Assembly: GCA_023957235.1 (NCBI GenBank)
Contig: JAMLHI010000002.1
Span: forward strand, 201,836 to 265,835
Source of the DNA: Chitinophagales bacterium
Lineage (GTDB): Bacteria; Bacteroidota; Bacteroidia; Chitinophagales; JADIYW01
Length of the DNA stretch: 64,000 nt
Direction: 5' to 3'
Numbering within the stretch: the stretch's first letter is position 1; every line of letters begins with the position of its first letter. The notes beneath the pieces are model-generated. The model had not been told where the DNA came from. It saw nothing but the letters and a program-made list of their open reading frames with translations, and ran no database searches. Position numbers and translations under genes: made by a program. Of the stretch, positions 52,722 through 60,665 are shown one piece after another.

Positions 52722-52883
52722 TTAGTGAAAAATGAAATATTGGTTTCTGACATCTAGGATTATAGAATCTCTATCTGACTTATTCTTTTTTTTAGAAGCA
52801 TCACAAGGTTTATGTTGACCAGTGCAGCTAGAGAATAACATTAGAATAATGATGAGCTTGAAGGCTTTATATATTATATCCAT
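52722..52883 (-). CDS. small lipoprotein of the provirus
   Basis: This protein of 53 residues starts MDIIYKAFKLIIILMLFSSC. The lipobox LFSSC places the lipidated Cys at residue 20, followed by TGQHKPCDASKKKNKSDRDS, a short polar tail. It lies 2 bp after the 75-residue gene, so it is in the same leftward operon. Small lipoproteins in the lysogenic region of phages often cause superinfection exclusion (T5 Llp, phi80 Cor) or act as outer-membrane spanins. Which applies here is unknown. Confidence 0.7.
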   Translation of the reverse strand: MDIIYKAFKLIIILMLFSSCTGQHKPCDASKKKNKSDRDSIILDVRNQYFIFH

Positions 52884-52885
52884 AG

Positions 52886-53113
52886 TTATTTACGCTTTAA
52901 ATTCATTCCACAAAAAAGACCTAGGTAAAATATTCGATCAGGAGGAATAGTGTAATAAGGAGCATCTATTGTTACTACTGAATAATCTGTCATGTGTAAG
53001 ACACTTTGAAGTATCATAGGATAATTAGGATCCAACTTGAGATAATAAGCAAGTTGTGCTACTATTTCGTTTGCTACTTCTTTTGTAGTCGATATTTCAA
53101 ATTTTTTATTCAT
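52886..53113 (-). CDS. unknown provirus protein
   Basis: This protein of 75 residues begins MNKKFEISTTKEVANEIVAQ and has an aromatic/Pro-rich second half (YSVVTIDAPYYTIPPDRIFY). It overlaps the upstream 83-residue gene by 8 bp and precedes the lipoprotein by 2 bp. I recognise no family. Confidence 0.6.
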   Translation of the reverse strand: MNKKFEISTTKEVANEIVAQLAYYLKLDPNYPMILQSVLHMTDYSVVTIDAPYYTIPPDRIFYLGLFCGMNLKRK

Positions 53114-53357
53114 TTGTAGAAGAGTTAAGAATGTTATACAATGCGTTGATTTTAACTATCATTTCTGACAGTAATATTCTCTGTCTTGCCATATTCTGGT
53201 CAATAAGTACAAGGTCATTCATCAGCAGTGTACTGTAATCTTCATTTTCTACTACATTGATAGATAGATGTGTGTGTGATTCCTGAAATTCTTTAAATGC
53301 AGTGTGTACATCTAATATTTGAGTTTTTAGGATAGCGAGTGATAGTTTAGAGGTCAT
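53106..53357 (-). CDS. unknown helical provirus protein
   Basis: This protein of 83 residues is predominantly alpha-helical (LSLAILKTQILDVHTAFKEF and NMARQRILLSEMIVKINALY). It overlaps the excisionase-like gene by 4 bp and the 75-residue gene by 8 bp, so the whole early operon is tightly coupled. Function is unknown. Confidence 0.6.
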   Translation of the reverse strand: MTSKLSLAILKTQILDVHTAFKEFQESHTHLSINVVENEDYSTLLMNDLVLIDQNMARQRILLSEMIVKINALYNILNSSTNE

Positions 53358-53539
53358 AATGATTCTGGTTTAAACATTTTCAATATTTCACTTTCTTTGA
53401 AAAACACTTTGCCACCATTGGCAAAATTGTATTTTTTGAGTTGTCCATCATTTACAGCTCTCATCAGTGTAGAGCGACTTAACTTGTACTTTGTATGTAC
53501 TTCTTTAACTGTGAGATAGTTTTGGTTAATTTTTGTCAT
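53354..53539 (-). CDS. excisionase-like helix-turn-helix protein
   Basis: This protein of 61 residues is a winged-helix DNA-binding protein of the MerR/excisionase type (HTH_17): YLTVKEVHTKYKLSRSTLMR, then AVNDGQLKKYNFANGGKVFF. It is the first gene of the right early block, divergent from the repressor and separated from it by the operator region. It probably directs excision with the integrase at the far end or starts the early programme. Confidence 0.85.
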   Translation of the reverse strand: MTKINQNYLTVKEVHTKYKLSRSTLMRAVNDGQLKKYNFANGGKVFFKESEILKMFKPESL

Positions 53540-53593
53540 TTTTGCACATTTTTGAATATATTTGAATAAGCGAGAACAAATTTATAACAAAAT

Positions 53594-53629
53594 GAAATAA
53601 TAATCATAACAAATTGTAATTATTATTTC
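53594..53629. promoter_or_regulatory. palindromic operator of the lysogeny switch
   Basis: GAAATAATAATCA (53594-53606) and TAATTATTATTTC (53617-53629) form a 12-of-13 inverted repeat around a 10-base spacer, in the 136-bp gap between the divergent excisionase and repressor genes. A minus-strand -7 element (TAAATTTG, 53577-53584) is adjacent. It is the natural binding site of the Xre repressor. Confidence 0.65.
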
Positions 53630-53675
53630 AAAAAGATTATAAACAATTGATTTTGAATGATATAATTTTATATAA

Positions 53676-54008
53676 ATGATATCTACAAAAGACATACGAA
53701 AAAAAATAGCTTCTATAAGAGAAAGAAAAGGCTATAGTCAAGACTTTGTGGCTAATAGACTTGGATTAACACAGTCTGCATATAGCCTTATTGAAAGTGG
53801 CTCAAGAGATTTAAAAGTAAACCGTTTATTACAAATTGCAATAGTTTTAGAAGTAAATGTAATAGAGTTTTTTGAAGATGATGATATCAATAACTCTAAA
53901 AAATCAGATGTAAATGTTCAACTCACCATTGAATTAAAAAAAGAGAAAAAGGATCAGGTACTCAAGCTGATTTTTGGAGATAATAATTTAGAAATAATCA
54001 ACAAGTAA
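53676..54008 (+). CDS. Xre-family repressor
   Basis: This protein of 110 residues has an N-terminal HTH_3 domain (about 5-62): RKKIASIRERKGYSQDFVAN, then LGLTQSAYSLIESGSRDLKV. A short C-terminal segment ends the protein (LTIELKKEKKDQVLKLIFGD). It lies between the divergent operator and the right att repeat, like many lysogeny repressors. It should silence the early operon through the palindrome at 53594-53629. Confidence 0.9.
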   Translation: MISTKDIRKKIASIRERKGYSQDFVANRLGLTQSAYSLIESGSRDLKVNRLLQIAIVLEVNVIEFFEDDDINNSKKSDVNVQLTIELKKEKKDQVLKLIFGDNNLEIINK

Positions 54009-54080
54009 GATATGACACCTGCGCCAAAATATCATTTTTATAACTCATTGATTTTCATACATATAGACAAATCAAAATCC

Positions 54081-54170
54081 TCCTGTTCCCGCTACAAAAT
54101 CAAATGCAACTTATTGAATATCAGTGAGTTGCATTTGTCGTTTAATGCTTATTGCGCCAGCATTGCGCCA
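54081..54170. repeat. right 90-bp direct repeat (attR)
   Basis: This is the second copy of 36277-36366. It contains only the last 14 bases of the tRNA (54081-54094) and then the terminator hairpin and the tandem ATTGCGCCA (54151-54159, 54162-54170). It is followed not by typical chromosome but by the remnant at 54171-54650. Confidence 0.93.
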
Positions 54171-54241
54171 TTTTTAAAATAAAAAAAGGGATGCGTCCAT
54201 ACCCTCCGACTAGTCTCGTCTTCTTAAAAAATAGTGTGCGT

Positions 54242-54433
54242 TTATATATTCTTTTTAGACTTTGCAACTTTTTTCGGCATTGTTTTTCTTTTGGTAGTGA
54301 CTTTGCCCAAAAGAGCATCTACTTCTTTTTTTTCCAATTTTCTTAATGTAGATACATCTACTTCATGGCTATCAGGAGTAAATGGTACATAAAACAGTTC
54401 TTTTGACGATGGTTTATATTGATTGAGTTTCAT
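54242..54433 (-). CDS. small basic protein, paralogue of 37860-38039
   Basis: This protein of 63 residues starts MKLNQYKPSSKELFYVPFTP and ends in a Lys-rich tail (TTKRKTMPKKVAKSKKN). It shares the N-terminal block with the left-end protein, while the middle differs. It lies outside the right repeat and is the second gene of its pair here, whereas the left-end copy comes first. If the left copy is a BrnT antitoxin, this orphan would be a chromosomal spare. Confidence 0.7.
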   Translation of the reverse strand: MKLNQYKPSSKELFYVPFTPDSHEVDVSTLRKLEKKEVDALLGKVTTKRKTMPKKVAKSKKNI

Positions 54434-54435
54434 AA

Positions 54436-54618
54436 TTAAATAATTCCTAATTCTTTAGCTTTCCTTTTATCATCCTTATCAGTCATTAACACTCTGAAAA
54501 AGTATTTAGCCGCTTCCTCTTTTTCATTAGGATGATATTCACCGTATTTCATGTGAAGAAAAAATCTTTTTGGTAATTTACCGTCAAACATTTTTTTAAC
54601 TTTCTCTAAATAACTCAT
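54436..54618 (-). CDS. small conserved protein, paralogue of 37641-37823
   Basis: This protein of 60 residues starts MSYLEKVKKMFDGKLPKRFF and ends DKDDKRKAKELGII. It aligns without gaps to the left-end protein. The 21 bases before its ATG are identical to those before the left copy, so the promoter or translation signal was kept, arguing that the gene is still expressed. No function is known. Confidence 0.75.
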   Translation of the reverse strand: MSYLEKVKKMFDGKLPKRFFLHMKYGEYHPNEKEEAAKYFFRVLMTDKDDKRKAKELGII

Positions 54619-54944
54619 TTTCTATAACAAGTAATTTTATACACAAATTTACTCCTATTTTCAATAATAATCAATGACTTTGTATTAGTTAGATTATCAA
54701 CAATCGCACCTTCTAATCTTTAGAACCTTTTTAATCGGCTTCCAGTCCTTTACTATCTTTGTTTATTGCTGTATTCTTATAAGTATTAAAGTATGCATCA
54801 ATTCATTAATAATATGCTCTTGTCTTCATCGACAACTGTAGAAAAATTATCCATGATATCATATCAGCTCATTACCCGAAAACAAAAAAATAACAATAGG
54901 ACTAAATAGAGTGTTGTATCTTTGTACAAACAATTATTAAGCAA
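54619..54944. other. intergenic region with methyltransferase promoter
   Basis: These 326 bp hold no gene that I can see. TATCTTTG at 54917-54924 is a perfect -7 element 20 bp before the methyltransferase start. The junction between element remnant and old chromosome should lie between about 54640 and 54900, but no third repeat marks it. Confidence 0.5.
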
Positions 54945-55685
54945 ATGATAAAGACTCCACCTTGGTATGAAACCTGGTTTGATTCTCCTTATTATCCTAT
55001 TTTGTATAAACACAGAAATCCAGAAGAAGCTCGTTTTTTCATAGACAATCTCATCCATTATTTGGAAGTTGCTCCTTCATCAAGAATTTTAGATTTGGCG
55101 TGTGGAAGGGGACGTCATGCCAATTATTTAGCTGAAAAGGGATTTCACGTAACTGGCATTGATATTTCTACTCAAAGTATTGAAGATGCTTTAAGAGATT
55201 ACCCTAATGAGCATTTGGAGTTTTTTGTTCATGATATGAGATTAGCTTTTAGAATCAATTATTTTGACTTTGTATTTAATTTCTTTACTAGTTTTGGATA
55301 TCTCAATAATTTAAGAGACAATCAATCCGTTATTGCAGCCATTAGAAAAGGTTTAAAATCTGGTGGAAAAGCAATGATTGACTTTATGAATGTCGAAAAA
55401 GTGATAAATAATTTGGTGGACAGAGAAACCAAAGAAATAGATGGCATTCAATTTTATATCCGTAAACAAATTAATGATGGATTTATTCAAAAGGATATTA
55501 AAGTAGATGATGGTAAAAAAATATCTATTTTCAAAGAAGAAGTTCAAATATTAAAGCCTTTTCATTTTTATCAAATGATTCAAGATGAAGGTTTTAAATT
55601 GGTCAAAGAATTTGGCAATTACAACCTTGACCCATTTGATGCCAAAACTTCGGATAGATACATCATTATTATAGAAAAACTATAA
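54945..55685 (+). CDS. SAM-dependent methyltransferase
   Basis: This class I methyltransferase of 246 residues has motif I LDLACGRGRHANYLAEKGFH, motif II region VTGIDISTQSIEDAL, and FDFVFNFFTSFGYL (post-II). The N-terminus WYETWFDSPYYPILYKHR is typical of a Bacteroidota subfamily whose substrate is unknown. It is followed 6 bp later by tadA, indicating an operon. Confidence 0.88.
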   Translation: MIKTPPWYETWFDSPYYPILYKHRNPEEARFFIDNLIHYLEVAPSSRILDLACGRGRHANYLAEKGFHVTGIDISTQSIEDALRDYPNEHLEFFVHDMRLAFRINYFDFVFNFFTSFGYLNNLRDNQSVIAAIRKGLKSGGKAMIDFMNVEKVINNLVDRETKEIDGIQFYIRKQINDGFIQKDIKVDDGKKISIFKEEVQILKPFHFYQMIQDEGFKLVKEFGNYNLDPFDAKTSDRYIIIIEKL

Positions 55686-55691
55686 AATCTG

Positions 55692-56138
55692 ATGAGCCAT
55701 CCTGATACTTTTTTTATGAAAGAGGCCATTCGACAGGCACAATATGCGCTTCAAGAAAACGAGGTCCCGATTGGCGCAGTCATCGTATTTCAAGACAAAA
55801 TTATTGCTCGCGCATATAATCAGGTGGAAAAACTAAAAGATGTTACGGCACATGCTGAAATGATAGCTATTACCTCTGCTGCCGAATATATGGGTGGTAA
55901 ATTCTTACAGGAATGTACCTTATACGTCACCCTAGAACCTTGTGTAATGTGTATAGGGGCTATACGCCATGCTCGATTTCAAAAAGTAGTCTTTGGGGCT
56001 CATGACCACAGACATATTTTACCCGAAAGATGGGCAACTATACTACCCAATACAGAAAACTATGGTGGCATTTGTGAAGCTGAATGTCAAAAATTATTGG
56101 ATAGTTTTTTTGAATCCAAAAGAAATCTCAAAGCCTAA
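55692..56138 (+). CDS. tadA: tRNA adenosine(34) deaminase
   Basis: This zinc enzyme of 148 residues converts A34 to inosine in tRNA-Arg(ACG). The active site has HAEMIAI (His and catalytic Glu) and LEPCVMCIGAIRHARFQKVV (PCxxC). VPIGAVIVFQDKIIARAYNQ is the family N-terminal strand. A guanine- or cytosine-deaminase role is possible, but the motifs favour TadA. Confidence 0.92.
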   Translation: MSHPDTFFMKEAIRQAQYALQENEVPIGAVIVFQDKIIARAYNQVEKLKDVTAHAEMIAITSAAEYMGGKFLQECTLYVTLEPCVMCIGAIRHARFQKVVFGAHDHRHILPERWATILPNTENYGGICEAECQKLLDSFFESKRNLKA

Positions 56139-56182
56139 AACATCTGTAAACCCTCTTCACTTATAGATGCCAATACACTTCA

Positions 56183-56217
56183 AATAAAAAAGAGCTTTTT
56201 AAAAGCTCTTTTTTATT
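56183..56217. terminator. bidirectional terminator between tadA and the ABC-F gene
   Basis: A near-perfect palindrome centred at 56200, with GAGCTTTT/AAAAGCTC core and A/T flanks, serves the two convergent genes. Confidence 0.85.
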
Positions 56218-56226
56218 TATAATCAA

Positions 56227-58134
56227 TTATCCCATTGCTTCTAGGCTCATCTGAAGCTGCTCCCATTCTTCCATTGCCCTTTCTTGTTCTTCTTGCTTCA
56301 TTTTTAATTTATTGGCATCAGCATTATTATAAAACTTTGCCAAATCAGATTCAACTTTTGCAATATCTTTTTCTATTTCCTGAATACGAGCTTCAATTTT
56401 AGAGATTTGATTTTTGACTTTTTTCAACTCTATATCTTGAAAATTGTCTTTAGAATTTATCTCGTTTCCTTTTGTAAGAAGACCACTCTTAGGTTGATTG
56501 TCTGATTCATATTCACGGAAGCTATCCATTTTCTTCTTTTCAAAAAACTCAGATATATCTCCAATATATTCCTTCACTTTTCCTTCATCAAATTCAAAGA
56601 CCTTATCAGTCATTCCTGATAGAAAATCTCTATCATGTGATACTATAATGACTGTTCCGGTATATTCAGAAATAGCTTGTTTTAACCTGTCCTTAGAGAC
56701 CATGTCCAAGTGATTAGTTGGCTCATCCAAAATGAGAAAATTGGTTGGTTGCAATAATAATTGAGCAAGGCAGACTCTGGCTCTCTCTCCTCCAGATAGC
56801 ACTGATATTTTCTTATCGACATCTTCGCCCGAAAACAAAAATGCTCCTAAAATATTTCTGCACGATTTGACCATCTCATAAGGAGCTTCTGCTTCCATGT
56901 GTTCCAAAATAGTTCTTTGCTTAGGAAGACTCTCGGCATGATGCTGGGCAAAATATCCCATAGCAACATTATATCCTTGCTTAGCTTCTCCGCTGCTAGC
57001 GCCTATCTCACCAGCAATTATACGAGCTAAAGTGGTCTTTCCCATACCATTTTTTCCAACGAATGCCACTTTTTCTCCCTTTTCTATCAAGAGATTAACC
57101 CCATCAAAAACATGCTTTTTTCCATAAGATTTAGATGCATTTTTCACTTCTACAACTACCTTTCCTGAAGAAGGACCTACAGGGAAAGTAAATTTCATAG
57201 AACGATTGTCATGCACATCCACCTCCACCAAATCCATACGGTCAAGCTTCTTAGCCAAACTCTGCGCAAAAGATGCTTTGCTAGCTTTAGCTTTAAAGCG
57301 GTCAATATTTCTTTGAATCTGCTTTATTTCATCTTGCTGATTTTTAAAAGCAGCTAGCTGCTGACCTTGTCTTTCTTCTTTTAGCTCTACATATTTTGAA
57401 TATGAGGCTTTATATTCATTGAGCTTTCCTAATTCTACCTCAAAGGTACGATTAGTAACATTGTCCAAAAATGTCCTGTCGTGACTAACCAGTAATACTG
57501 CCCCTTCATAATTTGATAAAAATCTCTCCAACCAAAGAATAGAGTCAATATCTAAGTGATTGGTTGGCTCATCCAACAACAATAAGTCTGGTTTTTGTAA
57601 TAATATTTTGGCCAACTCAATACGCATTGCCCATCCACCTGAAAATGCTGAAGGAGCTTTCTTGAAATCTTCTCTCGAAAAACCTAATCCTTTTAAAATC
57701 CTTTCAATATTCTCATTGATATCATAATACCCCAAATAGTCTAATCGGGCATGAAAGTCCACTAAATCTTGAGTCAAGTTCATATAACTATCGCTAGTAT
57801 AATCAACCCGAGATTCCATATCTTTTTCTATTTCATGTAATCTTTTTTCTAAAGAGATAGCTTCATCAAATGCTGAACGAGCTTCATCCCATAAAGTAGG
57901 GTGAATATGACCACGTATCTCCTGTTTTAAATAACCGATTGTGTAATCTGAAGGATAAGCAATACTTCCTCCTTCAATAGAAATATCTCCATCTATGGCC
58001 TTCAGCAAAGTCGATTTGCCAGCTCCATTTTTCCCTACTAAACCTACTCTATTTCCCGGCAATAAAGAAAAATTAGCCTTATCCATAATGACCCTGCTCC
58101 CAAAAGCAATAGTCAGATTGGTTACTTGTAACAT
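56227..58134 (-). CDS. ABC-F family ATP-binding protein
   Basis: This protein of 635 residues has two ABC domains joined by a linker and no membrane part. Walker A motifs are GKNGAGKSTLLKAI and GKNGMGKTTLARII. Signatures are AFSGGWAMRIELAK and VLSGGERARVCLAQ. Both LLLDEPTNHLD and LILDEPTNHLD are present. The C-terminal ~90 residues form a coiled coil as in Uup/EttA-type factors. It probably acts on ribosomes as a translation factor. It ends gldC's operon (1-bp overlap). Confidence 0.94.
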   Translation of the reverse strand: MLQVTNLTIAFGSRVIMDKANFSLLPGNRVGLVGKNGAGKSTLLKAIDGDISIEGGSIAYPSDYTIGYLKQEIRGHIHPTLWDEARSAFDEAISLEKRLHEIEKDMESRVDYTSDSYMNLTQDLVDFHARLDYLGYYDINENIERILKGLGFSREDFKKAPSAFSGGWAMRIELAKILLQKPDLLLLDEPTNHLDIDSILWLERFLSNYEGAVLLVSHDRTFLDNVTNRTFEVELGKLNEYKASYSKYVELKEERQGQQLAAFKNQQDEIKQIQRNIDRFKAKASKASFAQSLAKKLDRMDLVEVDVHDNRSMKFTFPVGPSSGKVVVEVKNASKSYGKKHVFDGVNLLIEKGEKVAFVGKNGMGKTTLARIIAGEIGASSGEAKQGYNVAMGYFAQHHAESLPKQRTILEHMEAEAPYEMVKSCRNILGAFLFSGEDVDKKISVLSGGERARVCLAQLLLQPTNFLILDEPTNHLDMVSKDRLKQAISEYTGTVIIVSHDRDFLSGMTDKVFEFDEGKVKEYIGDISEFFEKKKMDSFREYESDNQPKSGLLTKGNEINSKDNFQDIELKKVKNQISKIEARIQEIEKDIAKVESDLAKFYNNADANKLKMKQEEQERAMEEWEQLQMSLEAMG

Positions 58135-58481
58135 TATCTTCTACCCCTTTCTTCCCAAACTTGAGTTTTCTCTCCAAGTTCTTCACAAAACTTTCTGATT
58201 TCATTAATTACAAAAGGATTGCCAGTAGCTCTATAATAACTATCTGTCAAACTAAGTAATCTTTGAAAATAATGAGTATGCATTTCGTCTATCTGCATAT
58301 CTTTTGTCCACAAATCTATGGTCATTGTATTTTTTTCTTGACCATCCCATAAACCTAACATTAATGTTTTACTATTTTGCAAACCTGCTTCAATATTATC
58401 GCTTGCTGTCCATTCAATAGACTCAGGCATATTATGCTCATCTAATGTTACATGAAATGTCAAATCTGTCTTACGACTCAT
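58134..58481 (-). CDS. gldC: gliding motility protein GldC
   Basis: This protein of 115 residues has the GldC pattern DLTFHVTLDEHNMPESIEWT, LWDGQEKNTMTIDLWTKDMQ and YYRATGNPFVINEIRKFCEE. GldC is a Bacteroidota cytoplasmic protein linked to gliding and T9SS genes, without essential role in some species. It is first in the operon with the ABC-F gene. Its own -7 element lies 17 bp upstream of its ATG. Confidence 0.93.
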   Translation of the reverse strand: MSRKTDLTFHVTLDEHNMPESIEWTASDNIEAGLQNSKTLMLGLWDGQEKNTMTIDLWTKDMQIDEMHTHYFQRLLSLTDSYYRATGNPFVINEIRKFCEELGEKTQVWEERGRR

Positions 58482-58497
58482 TTTGAAAAATTTTGCA

Positions 58498-58505
58498 CAA
58501 AGATA
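58498..58505 (-). promoter_or_regulatory. -7 promoter element for gldC
   Basis: On the minus strand TATCTTTG, 16 bp before the gldC start. Confidence 0.5.
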
Positions 58506-58621
58506 AGGTTTAACATGTCTGATAAAAAGGACTTTTGATGAATTTTCCTAATCATAATATTGATAGTCTTATTTTAATAATAAAAAACCTTCTCTTTATA
58601 TAAAAATCAGGTGTTGAAATT

Positions 58622-58653
58622 TTGCTAAGTAGCGCAATTAAAAATTACCTTTG
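58622..58653 (+). promoter_or_regulatory. promoter of the alpha/beta hydrolase gene
   Basis: A -33 TTG (58622-58624) and a -7 TACCTTTG (58646-58653) are separated by 21 bp. The gene starts 22 bp after the -7 element. Confidence 0.6.
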
Positions 58654-58675
58654 TCAGTATAAATACTTATAAAAA

Positions 58676-59608
58676 ATGTCATTTGAAGTACTTCTGATTT
58701 TGCTGATTGTAACTCTCATTATTCCAATATTATATATCTTCCTACGCCCTAGTGATATCTATTCATTGGAATTTGTAAAAGCAAAAGTACTCACTCCATA
58801 CTCTCATTTTATGAATTGGAAAGGTAATGAGATACATTATACTGACGAAGGCGAAGGCGAAGTTATTCTAATGATACACGGCTTAGGTGGTTCATTTTAT
58901 AACTTTCAAGGTTTATGCAAAGAATTAAAAGAATCTTATAGGATTATCAGAGTGGATCTACCTGGAATGAGTCTGTCTGAATTCAAGCAATGCTCTAGAG
59001 AAATAGATTTTTTTGAAGAATACACCTCCTTTTTTATATCCTTTTTTGAACATTTGCAATTAGGCAAAGTCCATCTTATGGGCAATTCTTTAGGTGGGAT
59101 GATGGCTTGGATAATCGCTGCCAAATTTCCTGATCATACAAGAAGCCTTACTTTAATTAATAGTGCTGGGTATGAAATAGACAAAGTATTAATAGATGCT
59201 GCAGGACCAATGAGATGGCCATGGTTTGCTAAATTATTGAAGAAGGGATTCCCTAGATTTATTACAAATTTTGCTTTATCTAGACCTTTTGCTGACAAAT
59301 CTAAAATCGATCCATACGAACTAGATATCACTTATTATTTAATCAATACATCATCTACAATCAATACTTTATTGAGTCTGGCAACATGTGGACAAGCCCC
59401 TGACACAGCAATCATTAAAACTATTAACACTCCAACACTTATTATATGGGGACAAAACGACATCATTATCCCTGTCCATCATGCAAAAAAATTTAAAGAA
59501 GATATACCTAATAGTTATATGAAGATATTTCAAAAATGCGGACACATGGCCATGATGGAATATCCTAAAGAAGTGGCGCAAGAGTTTAAAAGACTTAACT
59601 CTATTTAA
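58676..59608 (+). CDS. membrane-anchored alpha/beta hydrolase
   Basis: This protein of 310 residues has an N-terminal TM helix (about 4-22; VLLILLIVTLIIPILYIFL) and an alpha/beta hydrolase fold. MIHGLGGSFYNFQ is the HG oxyanion loop, VHLMGNSLGGMMAWIIA the nucleophile elbow (GNSLGG), LIIWGQNDIIIP the Asp loop and FQKCGHMAMMEYP the catalytic His. The substrate is unknown. Confidence 0.9.
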   Translation: MSFEVLLILLIVTLIIPILYIFLRPSDIYSLEFVKAKVLTPYSHFMNWKGNEIHYTDEGEGEVILMIHGLGGSFYNFQGLCKELKESYRIIRVDLPGMSLSEFKQCSREIDFFEEYTSFFISFFEHLQLGKVHLMGNSLGGMMAWIIAAKFPDHTRSLTLINSAGYEIDKVLIDAAGPMRWPWFAKLLKKGFPRFITNFALSRPFADKSKIDPYELDITYYLINTSSTINTLLSLATCGQAPDTAIIKTINTPTLIIWGQNDIIIPVHHAKKFKEDIPNSYMKIFQKCGHMAMMEYPKEVAQEFKRLNSI

Positions 59609-59676
59609 AAGATAAATCCCAAAAGCAAGTATATAATAATGTTCAATAGCGATAGAAAACATCTACAGGCATAAAT

Positions 59677-59702
59677 AAAAAATGGCTCCTGTCGGGGAGC
59701 CA
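59677..59702 (-). terminator. terminator of the 58-residue gene
   Basis: A 7-bp stem TGGCTCC/GGAGCCA (59683-59689 with 59696-59702), followed on the minus strand by a T run. It lies 26 bp after the stop of the small leftward gene and supports it being transcribed. Confidence 0.75.
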
Positions 59703-59727
59703 CTCACTATAAGAAATCATTCTTAAA

Positions 59728-59904
59728 TTATTTCAATTTTATGTGAGTGACAGAAGCTTCATACAATTCTTTCATCCTTTCTGTATTCGGCATACATGCT
59801 TTCTTCTTTGAAGAAATTCTATTTTGCTGAAACAGATTTCTATCAGCAACAGCTTTCTTTCTTCTTAGCAAATTAAAATTATCTAGTTTATCAATAATTG
59901 CCAT
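59728..59904 (-). CDS. small basic protein of unknown function
   Basis: This protein of 58 residues starts MAIIDKLDNFNLLRRKKAVA and has about 15 Lys/Arg, one Cys and no hydrophobic segment. It sits alone in a 495-bp gap, with its own terminator downstream and AT-rich sequence upstream. I recognise no family. The terminator spacing and lack of an alternative gene are the reasons for calling it. Confidence 0.55.
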   Translation of the reverse strand: MAIIDKLDNFNLLRRKKAVADRNLFQQNRISSKKKACMPNTERMKELYEASVTHIKLK

Positions 59905-60103
59905 ATAAAAAATAGTTTTAAAAAAAATAAGGTTTACAATATAGTAATATTATTTTATTATTACAAATAAAACAATATATAAATTCTGAAACTGAATTTA
60001 TTTTCATCCAAGATTTGTTGAGGCTTAATTATAATCCTTCGACTAACTTAGGTGCTATGCACTAAGAATTACAAAATAAAATACATCTTTTCTAAATAGC
60101 AAT

Positions 60104-60532
60104 TTATTTAAAGAAAAACCAATACGCTATTTGTCTTATATCATCTGGATGATCAACACTTCCAATTTTTAATCCATTAGCACCACGCACTATTCCATTC
60201 TTTTCTACTTTCCCAATCTTCAATCCATTAGAACCACGAACTGTTCCGTCCGTATCAATCTTGCCAATTTTTAGTCCATTAGAGCCTCTTACTGTTCCAT
60301 TGTCGTCAATACTTCCAATTTTCAATCCATTGGAACCTCTTATCACATTCATAACAAATGAGCCAATCTTTATACCTTGAGCATCGCGCAAAGTTCCATT
60401 TTTATCTATTTGTCCTGCTTTTAGTCCATTCTTTTCACGTATGACGATGGTACTATTTTGAGCATTCGCCATGATGACCCCTATAGAAAATACAAGAATA
60501 GTATAAAATATATTTCTCATTTTTTGCTTCAT
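60104..60532 (-). CDS. secreted pentad-repeat protein (5-fold beta-flower type)
   Basis: This protein of 142 residues has a signal peptide (about 1-24, ending MANAQ), followed by six copies of a 15-20 residue repeat, G-[ST]-[VL]-R-[GD]-[SA]-[NQ]-G-[LI]-K-I-G: TLRDAQGIKIGSF, VIRGSNGLKIGSID, TVRGSNGLKIGKID and others. This pattern occurs in small Bacteroidota proteins annotated as five-fold beta-flower. It is probably a closed beta structure outside the cytoplasm. Its biological role is unknown. Repeat DNA is also visible as near-identical 50-base blocks. Confidence 0.8.
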   Translation of the reverse strand: MKQKMRNIFYTILVFSIGVIMANAQNSTIVIREKNGLKAGQIDKNGTLRDAQGIKIGSFVMNVIRGSNGLKIGSIDDNGTVRGSNGLKIGKIDTDGTVRGSNGLKIGKVEKNGIVRGANGLKIGSVDHPDDIRQIAYWFFFK

Positions 60533-60665
60533 TTAGTCCATAATAAAAGATCAGCAAAAAAAATGCCATACACCTCACTATTGCTCCTAAATAGAAAAAT
60601 TATCTATACAAACAATTATCCTTTAGATTTATGACATAAGGAAAATATTATCGCTTTATCCCACT

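Larger units (their letters stand above)
54171..54650. mobile_element. remnant of a second, related integrated element
   Basis: Directly after the right repeat the sequence reads TTTTTAAAATAAAAAAAGGG and then repeats 28 bases that follow the integrase gene at the left end (54190-54217 equals 37589-37616). Two genes related to the left-end pair come next, but in reversed order. No integrase, toxin or virion gene remains, and no third att repeat is visible to the right. It looks like a deleted tandem neighbour that kept its terminator and gene pair. Confidence 0.65.

Noticed and set aside
60130-60420. Tandem DNA repeat as a CRISPR or mobile repeat
   Set aside because: The periodicity is explained by the amino-acid repeats of a coding gene with intact frame and signal peptide.
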